From Uranotaenia lowii (taxonomy: Eukaryota > Arthropoda > Insecta > Diptera > Culicidae): a stretch of 64,000 nt of DNA. The translations under genes and the position numbers were made by a program. This document shows, one piece after another, positions 10,303 to 25,260 of this stretch; the stretch's first letter is position 1, and every line of letters starts with the position of its first letter. The notes under the pieces were generated by a model. That model did no database searches. It saw nothing but the letters and a program-made list of their open reading frames with translations, and was not told the DNA's origin. The stretch lies in assembly GCF_029784155.1 (NCBI RefSeq), contig NC_073692.1, forward strand, positions 369,315,160 to 369,379,159, in the 5' to 3' direction.

Positions 10303-13300
10303 TTTTGTAAATTTTGTAAGTTTTGTAAATTTGTAAATTTTGTAAATTTTGTAAATTTTGTAAATTTTGTAAATTTTGTAAATTTTGTAAATTTTGTAAA
10401 TTTTGTAAATTTTGTAAATTTGTAAATTTTGTAAATTTTGTAAATTTTGTAAATTTTGTAAATTTTGTAAATTTTGTAAATTTTGTAAATTTTGTAAATT
10501 TTGTAAATTTTGTAAATTTTGTAAATTTTGTAAATTTTGTAAATTTTGTAAATTTTGTAGATTTTGTAAATTTTGTAAATTTTGTAAATTTTGTAAATTT
10601 TGTAAATTTTGTAAATTTTGTAAATTTTGTAAATTTTGTAAATTTTGTAAATTTTGTAAATTTTGTAAATTTTGTAAATTTTGTAGATTTTGTAAATTTT
10701 GTAAATTTTGTAAATTTTGTAAATTTTGTAAATTTTGTAAATTTTGTAAATTTGTAAATTTTGTAAATTTTGTAAATTTTGTAAATTTTGTAAATTTTGT
10801 AAATTTTGTAAATTTTGTAAATTTTGTAAATTTTGTAAATTTTGTAAATTTTGTAAATTTTGTATCTTTTGTAAATTTTGTAAATTTTGTAAATTTTGTA
10901 AATTTTGTAAATTTTGTAAATTTTGTAAATTTTGTAAATTTTGTAAATTTTGTAAATTTTGTAAATTTTGTAAATTTTGTAAATTTTGTAAATTTTGTAA
11001 ATTTTGTAAATTTTGTAAATTTTGTAAATTTTGTAAATTTTGTAAATTTTGTAAATTTGTAAATTTTGTAAATTTTGTAAATTTTGTAAATTTTGTAAAT
11101 TTTGTAAATTTTGTAAATTTTGTAAATTTTGTAAATTTTGTAAATTTTGTAAATTTTGTAAATTTTGTAAATTTGTAAATTTTGTAAATTTTGTAAATTT
11201 TGTAAATTTTGTAAATTTTGTAAATTTTGTAAATTTTGTAAATTTTGTAAATTTGTAAATTTTGTAAATTTTGTAAATTTGTAAATTTTGTAAATTTTGT
11301 AAATTTTGTAAATTTTGTAAATTTTGTAAATTTTGTAAATTTGTAAATTTTGTAAATTTTGTAAATTTTGTAATTTTGTAAATTTTGTAAATTTTGTAAA
11401 TTTTGTAAATTTGTAAATTTTGTAAATTTTGTAAATTTTGTAAATTTTGTAAATTTTGTAAATTTTGTAAATTTGTAAATTTTGTAAATTTTGTAAATTT
11501 TGTAAATTTTGTAAATTTTGTAAATTTTGTAAATTTTGTAAATTTTGTAAATTTTGTAAATTTTGTAAATTTTGTAAATTTTGTAAATTTTGTAAATTTT
11601 GTAAATTTTGTAAATTTTGTAAATTTTGTAAATTTTGTAAATTTTGTAAATTTTGTAAATTTTGTAAATTTTGTAAATTTTGTAAATTTTGTAAATTTTG
11701 TAAATTTTGTAAATTTTGTAAATTTTGTAAATTTTGTAAATTTTGTAAATTTTGTAAATTTTGTAAATTTTGTAAATTTTGTAAATTTTGTAAATTTTGT
11801 AAATTTTGTAAATTTTGTAAATTTTGTAAATTTTGTAAATTTTGTAAATTTTGTAAATTTTGTAAATTTTGTAAATTTTGTAATTTTGTAAATTTTGTAA
11901 ATTTGTAAATTTTGTAAATTTTGTAAATTTTGTAAATTTTGTAAATTTTGTAAATTTTGTAAATTTTGTAAATTTTGTAAATTTTGCAAATTTTGTAAAT
12001 TTTGTAAATTTTGTAAATTTTGTAAATTTTGTAAATTTTGTAAATTTGTAAATTTTGTAAATTTTGTAAATTTTGTAAATTTTGTAAATTTTGTAAATTT
12101 GTAAATTTGTAAATTTTGTAAATTTTGTAAATTTTGTAAATTTTGTAAATTTTGTAAATTTTGTAAATTTTGTAAATTTTGTAAATTTTGTATCTTTTGT
12201 AAATTTTGTATCTTTTGTAAATTTTGTAAATTTTGTAAATTTTGTAAATTTTGTAAATTTTGTAAATTTTGTAAATTTTGTAAATTTTGTAAATTTTGTA
12301 AATTTTGTAAATTTTGTAAATTTTGTAAATTTTGTAAATTTTGTAAATTTTGTAAATTTTGTAAATTTTGTAAATTTTGTAAATTTTGTAAATTTTGTAA
12401 ATTTTGTAAATTTTGTAAATTTTGTAAATTTTGTAAATTTTGTAAATTTTGTAAATTTTGTAAATTTTGTAAATTTTGTAAATTTTGTAAATTTTGTAAA
12501 TTTTGTAAATTTTGTAAATTTTGTAAATTTTGTAAATTTTGTAATTTTGTAATTTTGTAAATTTTGTAAATTTTGTAAATTTTGTAAATTTTGTAAATTT
12601 TGTAAATTTTGTAAATTTTGTACATTTTGTAAATTTGTAAATTTTGTAAATTTTGTAAATTTTGTAAATTTTGTAAATTTTGTAAATTTTGTAAATTTTG
12701 TAAATTTTGTAAATTTTGTAAATTTGTAAATTTTGTAAATTTTGTAAATTTTGTAAATTTTGTAAATTTTGTAAATTTGAAAATTTTGTAAATTTTGTAA
12801 ATTTTGTAAATTTTGTAAATTTTGTAATTTTGTTAAATTTTGTAAATTTTGTAAATTTTGTAAATTTTGTAAATTTTGTAAATTTTGTAAATTTTGTAAA
12901 TTTTGTAGATTTTGTAAATTTTGTAAATTTTGTAAATTTTGTAAATTTTGTAAATTTTGTAAATTTTGTAAATTTTGTAATTTTGTAAATTTTGTAAATT
13001 TTATAAATTTTGTAAATTTTGTCAATTTTGTAAATTTTGTAAATTTTGTAGATTTGTAAATTTTGTAAATTTTGTAAATTTTATAAATTTTGTAATTTTG
13101 TAAATTTGTAATTTTGTAAATTTTGTAAATTTGTAATTTTGTAAATTTTGTAAATTTTGTAATTTTGTAATTTTGTAAATTTTGTAATTTTGTAAATTTT
13201 GTAAATTTTGTAATTTTTGTAAATTTTGTAATTTTGTAAATTTTGTAATTTTGTAAATTTTGTAAATTTTGTAAAATTTGTAAATTTTGTAAATTTTGTA

Positions 13301-16300
13301 AATTTTGTAAATTTTGTAAATTTTGTAAATTTTGTAATTTTGTAAATTTTGTAAATTTGTAAATTTTGTAAATTTTGTAAATTTGTAAATTTTGTAAATT
13401 TTGTAAATTTTGTAATTTTGTAAATTTGTAAATTTTGTAAATTTTGTAAATTTTGTAAATTTTGTAAATTTTGTAAATTTTTAAATTTTGTAAATTTTGT
13501 AATTTGCAAATTTTGTAAATTTGTAAATTTTGTAATTTTGTAAATTTTGTAAATTTTGTAAATTTTGTAAATTTTGTAAATTTTGTAAATTTTGTAAATT
13601 TTGTCTATTTTGTTAATTTTGTAAATTTTGTAAATTTTGTAAATTTTGTAAATTTTGTGAATTTTGTAATTTTGTAAATTTTGTAAATTTTGTAAATTTT
13701 GTAAATTTTGTAAATTTGTAAATTTGTAAATTTTGTAAATTTTGTAAATTTTGTAATTTTGTAGATTTTGTAATTTTGTAAATTTTGTAAATTTTGTAAA
13801 TTTTGTAAATTTTGTAAATTTTGTAAATTTTTGTAAATTTTGTAAATTTTGTAAATTTTGTAAATTTTGTAAATTTTGTAAATTTTGTAAATTTTGTAAA
13901 TTTTGTAAATTTTGTAAATTTTGTAAATTTTGTAAATTTTGTAAATTTTGTAAATTTTGTAAATTTTGTAAATTTTGTAAATTTTGTAAATTTTGTAAAT
14001 TTTGTAAATTTGTAAATTTTGTAAATTTTGTAAATTTTGTAAATTTTGTTAAATTTTGTAAATTTTGTAAATTTTGTAAATTTTGTAAATTTTGTAAATT
14101 TTGTAAATTTTGTAAATTTTGTAAATTTTGTAAATTTTGTAAATTTTGTAAATTTGTAAATTTTGTAAATTTTGTAAATATTTGTAAATTTTGTAAATTT
14201 TGTAAATTTTGTAATTTTGTAAATTTTGTAAATTTTGTAAATTTTGTTAAATTTTGTAAATTTTGTAAATTTTGTAAATTTTGTAAATTTTGTAAATTTT
14301 GTAAATTTTTGTAAATTTTGTAAATTTTGTAAATTTTGTAAATTTTGTAAATTTTGTAAATTTGTAAATTTTGTAAATTTTGTAATTTTGTAAATTTTGT
14401 AATTTTGTAAATTTTGTAAATTTTGTAAATTTTGTAAATTTGTAAATTTTGTAAATTTTGTAAATTTTGTAAATTTTGTAATTTTGTAAATTTTGTAAAT
14501 TTTGTAATTTTGTAAATTTTGTAAATTTTGTAAATTTTGTAAATTTTGTAAATTTTGTAAATTTTGTAAATTTTGTAAATTTTGTAAATTTTGTAAATTT
14601 TGTAAATTTTGTAAATTTTGTAAATTTTGTAAATTTTGTAAATTTTGTAAATTTTGTAAATTTTGTAAATTTTGTAAATTTTGTAAATTTTGTAAATTTT
14701 GTAAATTTTGTAATTTTGTAAATTTTGTAAATTTTGTAAATTTTGTAAATTTTGTAAATTTTGTAAATTTTGTAATTTTGTAAATTTTGTAAATTTTGTA
14801 AATTTTGTTAATTTGTAAATTTTGTAAATTTTGTAAATTTTGTAAATTTTGTAAATTTTGTAAATTTTGTAAATTTTGTAAATTTTGTAATTTTTTAAAT
14901 TTTGTAAATGTTGTAAATTTGTAATTTTGTAAATTTTGTAAATTTTGTAAATTTTGTAAATTTTGTAAATTTTGTAAATTTTGTCAATTTTGTTAATTTT
15001 GTAAATTTTGTAAATTTTGTAAATTTTGTAAATTCTGTAAATTTTGTAAATTTTGTAAATTTTGTAAATTTTGTAAATTTTGTAAATTTTGTAAATTTTG
15101 TAAATTTTGTAAATTTTGTGAATTTTGTAAATTTGTAAATTTTGTAAATTTTGTAAATTTTGTAAATTTTGTAAATTTTGTAAATTTTGTAAATTTTGTA
15201 AATTTTGTAATTTTGTAAATTTTGTAAATTTGTAAATTTTGTAAATTTTGTAAATTTTGTAAATTTTGTAAATTTTGTAAATTTTGTAAATTTTGTAAAT
15301 TTTGTAAATTTTGTAAATTTTGTAATTTTGTAAATTTTGTAAATTTTGTAAATTTTGTAAATTTTGTAAATTTTGTAAATTTTGTAAATTTTGTAATTTG
15401 TAAATTTTGTAAATTTTGTAAATTTTGTAAATTTTGTAAATTTTGTAAATTTTGTAAATTTGTAAATTTTGTAAATTTTGTAAATTTTGTAAATTTTGTA
15501 AATTTTGTAATTTTGTAAATTTTGTAAATTTTGTAAATTTTGTAAATTTTGTAAATTTTGTAAATTTTGTAAATTTTGTAAATTTTGTAAATTTTGTAAA
15601 TTTTGTAAATTTTGTAAATTTTGTAAATTTTGTAAATTTGTAAATTTGTAAATTTTGTAAATTTTGTAAATTTTGTAAATTTTGTATCTTTTGTAAATTT
15701 TGTATCTTTTGTAAATTTTGTAAATTTTGTAAATTTTGTAAATTTTGTAAATTTTGTAAATTTTGTAAATTTTGTAAATTTTGTAATTTTGTAAATTTTG
15801 TAAATTTTGTAAATTTTGTAATTTTGTAAATTTTGTAAATTTTGTAAATTTTGTAAATTTTGTAATTTTGTAAATTTTGTAAATTTTGTAAATTTTGTAA
15901 ATTTTGTAAATTTGTAAATTTTGTAAATTTTGTAATTTTGTAAATTTTGTAAATTTTGTAAATTTTGTAAATTTTGTAAATTTTGTAAATTTTGTAAATT
16001 TTGTAAATTTTGTAAATTTTGTAAATTTTGTAAATTTTGTAAATTTTGTAATTTTTGTAAATTTTGTAAATTTTGTAATTTTGTAAATTTTGTAAATTTT
16101 GTAAATTTTGTAAATTTTGTAAATTTTGTAAATTTTGTAAATTTTGTAAATTTTGTAAATTTTGTAAATTTTGTAAATTTTGTAAATTTTGTAAATTTTG
16201 TAATTTTGTAAATTTTGTAAATTTTGTAAATTTTGTAAATTTTGTAAATTTTTGTAAATTTTGTAAATTTTGTAAATTTTGTAAATTTGTAAATTTTGTA

Positions 16301-18021
16301 AATTTTGTAAATTTTGTAAATTTTGTAGATTTTGTAGATTTTGTAAATTTTGTAAATTTTGTAAATTTTGTAAATTTTGTAAATTTTGTAATTTTTGTAA
16401 ATTTTGTAAATTTTGTAAATTTTGTAAATTTTGTAAATTTTGTAAATTTGTAAATTTTGTAAATTTTGTAAATTTTGTAAATTTTGTCAATTTTGTAAAA
16501 TTTTGTAAATTTTGTAGATTTTGTAAATTTTGTAAATTTTGTAAATTTTATAAATTTTGTAATTTTATAAATTTTGTAAATTTGTAAATTTTGTAAATTT
16601 TGTAAATTTTGTAAATTTTGTAAATTTTGTAAATTTTGTAAATTTTGTAAATTTTGTAAATTTTGGAAATTTTGTAAATTTGTAAATTTTGTAAATTTTG
16701 TAAATTTTGTAAATTTTGTAAATTTTGTAAATTTTGTAAATTTTGTAAATTTTGTAAATTTGTAAATTTTGTAAATTTTGTAAATTTTGTAAATTTTGTA
16801 AATTTTGTAAATTTTGTAAATTTTGTAAATTTTGTAAATTTTGTAAATTTTGTAAATTTTGTAAATTTTGTAAATTTTGTAAATTTTGTAAATTTTGTAA
16901 ATTTTGTAAATTTTGTAAATTTTGTAAATTTTGTAATTTTGTAAATTTTGTAAATTTTGTAAATTTGTAAATTTTGTAAATTTTGTAAATTTTGTAAATT
17001 TTGTAAATTTTGTAATTTTGTAAATTTTGTAATTTTGTAAATTTTGTAAATTTTGTAAATTTTGTAAATTTTGTAAATTTTGTAAATTTTGTAAATTTGT
17101 AAATTTTGTAAATTTTGTAAATTTTGTAAATTTTGTAAATTTTGTAAATTTTGTAAATTTTGTAAATTTTGTAAATTTTGTAAATTTTGTAAATTTTGTA
17201 AATTTTGTAAATTTTGTAAATTTTGTAAATTTTGTAAATTTTGTAAATTTGTAAATTTTGTAAATTTTGTAAATTTTGTAAATTTTGTAAATTTTGTAAA
17301 TTTTGTAAATTTTGTAAATTTTGTAAATTTTGTAAATTTTGTAAATTTTGTAATTTTGTAAATTTTGTAAATTTTGTAAATTTTGTAAATTTTGTAAATT
17401 TTGTAAATTTTGTAAATTTTGTAAATTTTGTAAATTTTGTAAATTTTGTAAATTTTGTACAATTTTGTAAATTTTTGTAAATTTTGTAAATTTTGTAATT
17501 TTGTAAATTTTGTAAATTTTGTAATTTTGTAATTTTGTAATTTTGTAATTTTGTAAATTTGTAAATTTTGTAAATTTTGTAAATTTTGTAAATTTTGTAA
17601 ATTTTGTAAATTTTGTAAATTTTGTAAATTTTGTAAATTTTGTAAATTTTGTAAATTTTGTAATTTGTAAATTTTGTAAATTTTGTAATTTTGTAATTTT
17701 GTAAATTTTGTAAATTTTGTAATTTTGTAAATTTTGTAAATTTTGTAAATTTTGTAAATTTTGTAAATTTTGTAAATTTTGTAAATTTTGTAAATTTTGT
17801 AAATTTTGTAAATTTTGTAAATTTTGTAATTTTGTAAATTTTGTAATTTTGTAAATTTTGTAATTTTGTAAATTTTGTAAATTTTGTAAATTTTGTAAAT
17901 TTTGTAAATTTTGTAAATTTTGTAATTTGTAAATTTTGTAAATTTTGTAAATTTTGTAAATTTTGTAAATTTTGTAAATTTTGTAAATTTTGTAATTTTG
18001 TAAATTTTGTATATTTTGTAA
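10303..18021 (+). repeat. Satellite array A, (TTTTGTAAA)n, 9-bp unit, ~7.7 kb
   Basis: The array is almost pure TTTTGTAAA. The variation is mainly one-base deletions giving 8-bp units (TTTGTAAA or TTTTGTAA) that shift the phase, plus point variants such as TTTTGTATC and TTTTGTAGA. The left third is more regular; 13.0-14.9 kb and 17.4-18.0 kb have many 8-bp units. Because 9 is a multiple of three, open frames of up to 931 codons arise with Phe-Val-Asn, Ile-Tyr-Lys, Lys-Phe-Thr and Asn-Leu-Gln periodicities. These are repeat translations, and frames change whenever an 8-bp unit occurs. The unit differs from that of arrays B1/B2 by a single A/C change. Confidence 0.97.
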
Positions 18022-18123
18022 ACGTTTTCAGTTTTGAAATTCCAATTTTGTGCTCAGAAATTAGAGTAAGTTCAAACGCCATTAAGCGATTACATCGAAA
18101 TACAGTTTTCAATAATTCAAGCA
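18022..18123. other. Short unique sequence between array A and the gap
   Basis: About 100 bp of non-repetitive DNA (starting ACGTTTTCAGTTTTGAAATT) closes array A and runs straight into the N block. It shows that array A ends before the gap and that the junction to the next array is not seen. Confidence 0.6.
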
Positions 18124-18623
18124 NNNNNNNNNNNNNNNNNNNNNNNNNNNNNNNNNNNNNNNNNNNNNNNNNNNNNNNNNNNNNNNNNNNNNNNNNNNNN
18201 NNNNNNNNNNNNNNNNNNNNNNNNNNNNNNNNNNNNNNNNNNNNNNNNNNNNNNNNNNNNNNNNNNNNNNNNNNNNNNNNNNNNNNNNNNNNNNNNNNNN
18301 NNNNNNNNNNNNNNNNNNNNNNNNNNNNNNNNNNNNNNNNNNNNNNNNNNNNNNNNNNNNNNNNNNNNNNNNNNNNNNNNNNNNNNNNNNNNNNNNNNNN
18401 NNNNNNNNNNNNNNNNNNNNNNNNNNNNNNNNNNNNNNNNNNNNNNNNNNNNNNNNNNNNNNNNNNNNNNNNNNNNNNNNNNNNNNNNNNNNNNNNNNNN
18501 NNNNNNNNNNNNNNNNNNNNNNNNNNNNNNNNNNNNNNNNNNNNNNNNNNNNNNNNNNNNNNNNNNNNNNNNNNNNNNNNNNNNNNNNNNNNNNNNNNNN
18601 NNNNNNNNNNNNNNNNNNNNNNN
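18124..18623. other. Assembly gap of exactly 500 N
   Basis: There are 500 undetermined bases. A round length points to a scaffolding placeholder, so the true distance, and possibly the relative orientation of the two sides, is unknown. Confidence 0.98.
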
Positions 18624-21600
18624 TACAAAATTGACAAAATTGACAAAATTGACAAAATTGACAAAATTGACAAAATTGACAAAATTGACAAAATTGACAA
18701 AATTGACAAATTGACAAATTGACAAAATTGACAAATTGACAAATGACAAAATTGACAAAATTGACAAAATTGACAAAATTGACAAAATTGACAAAATTGA
18801 CAAAATTGACAAAATTGACAAAATTGACAAAATTGACAAAATTGACAAAATTGACAAAATTGACAAAATTGACAAAATTGACAAAATTGACAAAATTGAC
18901 AAAATTGACAAAATTGACAAAATTGACAAAATTGACAAAATTGACAAAATTGACAAAATTGACAAAATTGACAAAATTGACAAAATTGACAAAATTGACA
19001 AAATTGACAAATTGACAAAATTGACAAAATTGACAAAATTGACAAAATTGACAAAATTGACAAAATTGACAAAATTGACAAAATTGACAAAATTGACAAA
19101 ATTGACAAAATTGACAAAATTGACAAAATTGACAAAATTGACAAAATTGACAAAATTGACAAAATTGACAAAATTGACAAAATTGACAAAATTGACAAAA
19201 TTGACAAAATTGACAAAATTGACAAAATTGACAAAATTGACAAAATTGACAAAATTGACAAAATTGACAAAATTGACAAAATTGACAAATTGACAAAATT
19301 GACAAAATTGACAAAATTGACAAAATTGACAAAATTGACAAAATTGACAAAATTGACAAAATTGACAAAATTGACAAAATTGACAAAATTGACAAAATTG
19401 ACAAAATTGACAAAATTGACAAAATTGACAAAATTGACAAAATTGACAAAATTGACAAAATTGACAAAATTGACAAAATTGACAAAATTGACAAAATTGA
19501 CAAAATTGACAAAATTGACAAAATTGACAAAATTGACAAAATTGACAAAATTGACAAAATTGACAAAATTGACAAAATTGACAAAATTGACAAAATTGAC
19601 AAAATTGACAAAATTGACAAAATTGACAAAATTGACAAAATTGACAAAATTGACAAAATTGACAAAATTGACAAAATTGACAAAATTGACAAAATTGACA
19701 AAATTGACAAAATTGACAAAATTGACAAAATTGACAAAATTGACAAAATTGACAAAATTGACAAAATTGACAAAAATTGACAAAATTGACAAAATTGACA
19801 AAATTGACAAAATTGACAAAATTGACAAAATTGACAAAATTGACAAAATTGACAAAATTGACAAAATTGACAAAATTGACAAAATTGACAAAATTGACAA
19901 AATTGACAAAATTGACAAAATTGACAAAATTGACAAAATTGACAAAATTGACAAAATTGACAAAATTGACAAAATTGACAAAATTGACAAAATTGACAAA
20001 ATTGACAAAATTGACAAAATTGACAAAATTGACAAAATTGACAAAATTGACAAATTGACAAAATTGACAAAATTGACAAAATTGACAAATTGACAAAATT
20101 GACAAAATTGACAAAATTGACAAAATTGACAAAATTGACAAAATTGACAAAATTGACAAAATTGACAAAATTGACAAAATTGACAAAATTGACAAAATTG
20201 ACAAAATTGACAAAATTGACAAAATTGACAAAATTGACAAAATTGACAAAATTGACAAAATTGACAAAATTGACAAATTGACAAAATTGACAAAATTGAC
20301 AAAATTGACAAAATTGACAAAATTGACAAAATTGACAAATTGACAAAATTGACAAAATTGACAAAATTGACAAAATTGACAAAATTGACAAAATGACAAA
20401 ATTGACAAAATTGACAAAATTGACAAAATTGACAAAATTGACAAAATTGACAAAATTGACAAAATTGACAAAATTGACAAAATTGACAAAATTGACAAAA
20501 TTGACAAAATTGACAAAATTGACAAAATTGACAAAATTGACAAAATTGACAAAATTGACAAATTGACAAAATTGACAAAATTGACAAAATTGACAAAATT
20601 GACAAAATTGACAAAATTGACAAAATTGACAAAATTGACAAAATTGACAAAATTGACAAAATTGACAAAATTGACAAAATTGACAAAATTGACAAAATTG
20701 ACAAAATTGACAAAATTGACAAAATTGACAAAATTGACAAAATTGACAAAATGACAAATCGACAAAATTGACAAAATTGACAAAATTGACAAAATTGACA
20801 AAATTGACAAAATTGTTAAAATTGACAAAATTGACAAAATTGACAAAATTGACAAAATTGACAAAATTGACAAAATTGACAAAATTGACAAAATTGACAA
20901 AATTGACAAAATTGACAAAATTGACAAAATTGACAAAATGGACAAAATTGACAAAATTGACAAAATTGACAAAATTGACAAAATTGACAAAATGGACAAA
21001 ATTGACAAAATTGACAAAATTGACAAAATTGACAAAATTGACAAAATTGACAAAATTGACAAATTGACAAAATTGACAAAATTGACAAAATTGACAAAAT
21101 TGACAAAATTGACAAAATTGACAAATTGACAAAATTGACAAAATTGACAAAATTGACAAAATTGACAAAATTGACAAAATTGACAAAATTGACAAATTGA
21201 CAAATTGACAAAATTGACAAAATTGACAAAATTGACAAAATTGACAAAATTGACAAATTGACAAAATTGACAAAATTGACAAAATTGACAAAATTGACAA
21301 AATTGACAAAATTGACAATGACAAATTGACAAAATTGACAAAATTGACAAAATTGACAAAATTGACAAAATTGACAAAATTGACAAAATTGACAAAATTG
21401 ACAAAATTGACAAAATTGACAAAATTGACAAAATTGACAAAATTGACAAAATTGACAAAATTGACAAAATTGACAAAATTGACAAAATTGACAAAATTGA
21501 CAAAATTGACAAAATTGACAAAATTGACAAAATTGACAAAATTGACAAAATTGACAAAATTGACAAAATTGACAAAATTGACAAAATTGACAATTGACAA

Positions 21601-24600
21601 ATTGACAAAATTGACAAAATTGACAAAATGACAAAATTGACAAAATTGACAAAATTGACAAAATTGACAAAATTGACAAAATTGACAAAATTGACAAAAT
21701 TGACAAAATTGACAAAATTGACAAAATTGACAAAATTGACAAAATTGACAAAATTGACAAAATTGACAAAATTGACAAAATTGACAAAATTGACAAAATT
21801 GACAAAATTGACAAAATTGACAAAATTGACAAAATTGACAAAATTGACAAAATTGACAAAATTGACAAAATTGACAAAATTGACAAAATTGACAAAATTG
21901 ACAAAATTGACAAAATTGACAAAATTGACAAATTGACAAAATTGACAAATTGACAAATTGACAAAATTGACAAAATTGACAAAATTGACAAAATTGACAA
22001 AATTGACAAAATTGACAAAATTGACAAAATTGACAAAATTGACAAAATTGACAAAATTGACAAAATTGACAAAATTGACAAAATTGACAAAATTGACAAA
22101 ATTGACAAAATTGACAAAATTGACAAAATTGACAAAATTGACAAAATGACAAAATTGACAAAATTGACAAAATTGACAAAATTGACAAAATTGACAAAAT
22201 TGACAAAATTGACAAAATTGACAAAATTGACAAAATTGACAAAATTGACAAAATTGACAAAATTGACAAAATTGACAAAATTGACAAAATCGACAAAATT
22301 GACAAAATTGACAAAATTGACAAAATTGACAAAATTGACAAAATTGACAAAATTGTTAAAATTGACAAAATTGACAAAATTGACAAAATTGACAAAATTG
22401 ACAAAATTGACAAAATTGACAAAATTGACAAAATTGACAAAATTGACAAAATTGACAAAATTGACAAAATTGACAAAATTGACAAAATTGACAAAATTGA
22501 CAAAATTGACAAAATTGACAAAATTGACAAAATTGACAAAATGGACAAAATTGACAAAATTGACAAAATTGACAAAATTGACAAAATTGACAAAATTGAC
22601 AAAATTGACAAAATTGACAAAATTGACAAAATTGACAAAATTGACAAAATTGACAAAATTGACAAAATTGACAAAATTGACAAAATTGACAAAATTGACA
22701 AAATTGACAAAATTGACAAAATTGACAAAATTGACAAAATTGACAAAATTGACAAAATTGACAAAATTGACAAAATTGACAAAATTGACAAAATTGACAA
22801 AATTGACAATATTGACAAAATTGACAAAATTGACAAAATTGACAAAATTGACAAAATTGACAAAATTGACAAAATTGACAAAATTGACAAAATTGACAAA
22901 ATTGACAAAATTGACAAAATTGACAAAATTGACAAAATTGACAAAATTGACAAAATTGACAAAATTGACAAAATTGACAAAATTGACAAAATTGACAAAA
23001 TTGACAAAATTGACAAAATTGACAAAATTGACAAAATTGACAAAATTGACAAAATTGACAAAATTGACAAAATTGACAAAATTGACAAAATTGACAAAAT
23101 TGACAAAATTGACAAAATTGACAAAATTGACAAAATTGACAAAATTGACAAAATCGACAAAATTGACAAAATTGACAAAATTGACAAAATTGACAAAATT
23201 GACAAAATTGTTAAAATTGACAAAATTGACAAAATTGACAAAATTGACAAAATTGACAAAATTGACAAAATTGACAAAATTGACAAAATTGACAAAATTG
23301 ACAAAATTGACAAAATTGACAAAATTGACAAAATTGACAAAATTGACAAAATTGACAAAATTGACAAAATTGACAAAATTGACAAAATGGACAAAATTGA
23401 CAAAATTGACAAAATTGACAAAATTGACAAAATTGACAAAATGGACAAAATTGACAAAATTGACAAAATTGACAAAATTGACAAAATTGACAAAATTGAC
23501 AAAATTGACAAAATTGACAAAATTGACAAAATTGACAAAATTGACAAAATTGACAAAATTGACAAAATTGACAAAATTGACAAAATTGACAAAATTGACA
23601 AAATTGACAAAATTGACAAAATTGACAAAATTGACAAAATTGACAAAATTGACAAAATTGACAAAATTGACAAAATTGACAAAATTGACAAAATTGACAA
23701 AATTGACAAAATTGACAAAATTGACAAAATTGACAAAATTGACAAAATTGACAAAATTGACAAAATTGACAAAATTGACCAAATTAACCAAATTGACAAA
23801 ATTGACAAAATTGACAAAATTGACCAAATTGACAAAATTGACCAAATTGACAAAATTGACAAAATTGACAAAATTGACAAAATTGACAAAATTGACAAAA
23901 TTGACAAAATTGACAAAATTGACAAAATTGACAAAATTGACAAAATTGACAAAATTGACAAAATTGACAAAATTGACAAAATTGACAAAATTGACAAAAT
24001 TGACAAAATTGACAAAATTGACAAAATTGACAAAATTGACAAAATTGACAAAATTGACAAAATTGACAAAATTGACAAAATTGACAAAATTGGCAAAATT
24101 GACAAAATTGACAAAATTGACAAAATTGACAAAATTGACAAAATTGACAAAATTGACAAAATTGACAAAATTGACAAAATTGACAAAATTGACAAAATTG
24201 ACAAAATTGACAAAATTGACAAAATTGACAAAATTGACAAAATTGACAAAATTGACAAAATTAAACAAAATTGACAAAATTGACAAAAATGACAAAAATG
24301 ACAAAAATGACAAAAATGACAAAATTGACAAAATTGACAAAATTGACAAAATTGACAAAATTGACAAAATTGACAAAATTGACAAAATTGACAAAATTGA
24401 CAAAATTGACAAAATTGACAAAATTGACAAAATTGACAAAATTGACAAAATTGACAAAATTGACAAAATTGACAAAATTGACAAAATTGACAAAATTGAC
24501 AAAATTGACAAAATTGACAAAATTGACAAAATTGACAAAATTGACAAAATTGACAAAATTGACAATATTGACAAAATTGACAAAATTGACAAAATTGACA

Positions 24601-25260
24601 AAATTGACAAAATTGACAAAATTGACAAAATTGACAAAATTGACAAAATTGACAAAATTGACAAAATTGACAAAATTGACAAAATTGACAAAATTGACAA
24701 AATTGACAAAATTGACAAAATTGACAAAATTGACAAAATTGACAAAATTGACAAAATTGACAAAATTGACAAAATTGACAAAATTGACAAAATTGACAAA
24801 ATTGACAAAATTGACAAAATTGACAAAATTGACAAAATTGACAAAATTGACAAAATTGACAAAATTGACAAAATTGACAAAATTGACAAAATTGACAAAA
24901 TTGACAAAATTGACAAAATTGACAAAATTGACAAAATTGACAATATTGACAAAATTGACAAAATTGACAAAATTGACAAAATTGACAAAATTGACAAAAT
25001 TGACAAAATTGACCAAATTGACAAAATTGACAAAATTGACAAAATTGACAAAATTGACAAAATTGACAAAATTGACAAAATTGACAAAATTGACAAAATT
25101 GACAAATTGACAAAATTGACAAAATTGACAAAATTGACAAAATTGACAAAATTGACAAAATTGACGAAATTGACAAAATTGACAAAATTGACAAAATTGA
25201 CAAAATTGACAAAATTGACAAAATTGACAAAATTGACCAAATTGACCAAATTGACCAAAT
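18624..25260 (-). repeat. Satellite array B1, (TTGACAAAA)n = inverted (TTTTGTCAA)n, ~6.6 kb
   Basis: The array consists of 9-bp units TTGACAAAA on the plus strand. The part 18.6-22.1 kb has scattered phase-shifting 8-bp units (ATTGACAA, TGACAAAA). From 22.15 to 25.1 kb the phase is nearly unbroken, and changes are substitutions such as TCGAC, TGTTA, TGGAC, AATATT and TTGACC. Four TGACAAAAA units occur at about 24285-24320, which is the unit of array C reversed. It ends with three TTGACCAAA units. The translated frames (Leu-Ser-Ile, Cys-Gln-Phe, Phe-Val-Asn, Lys-Leu-Thr, Ile-Asp-Lys) are artefacts of the 9-bp period. Confidence 0.97.
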
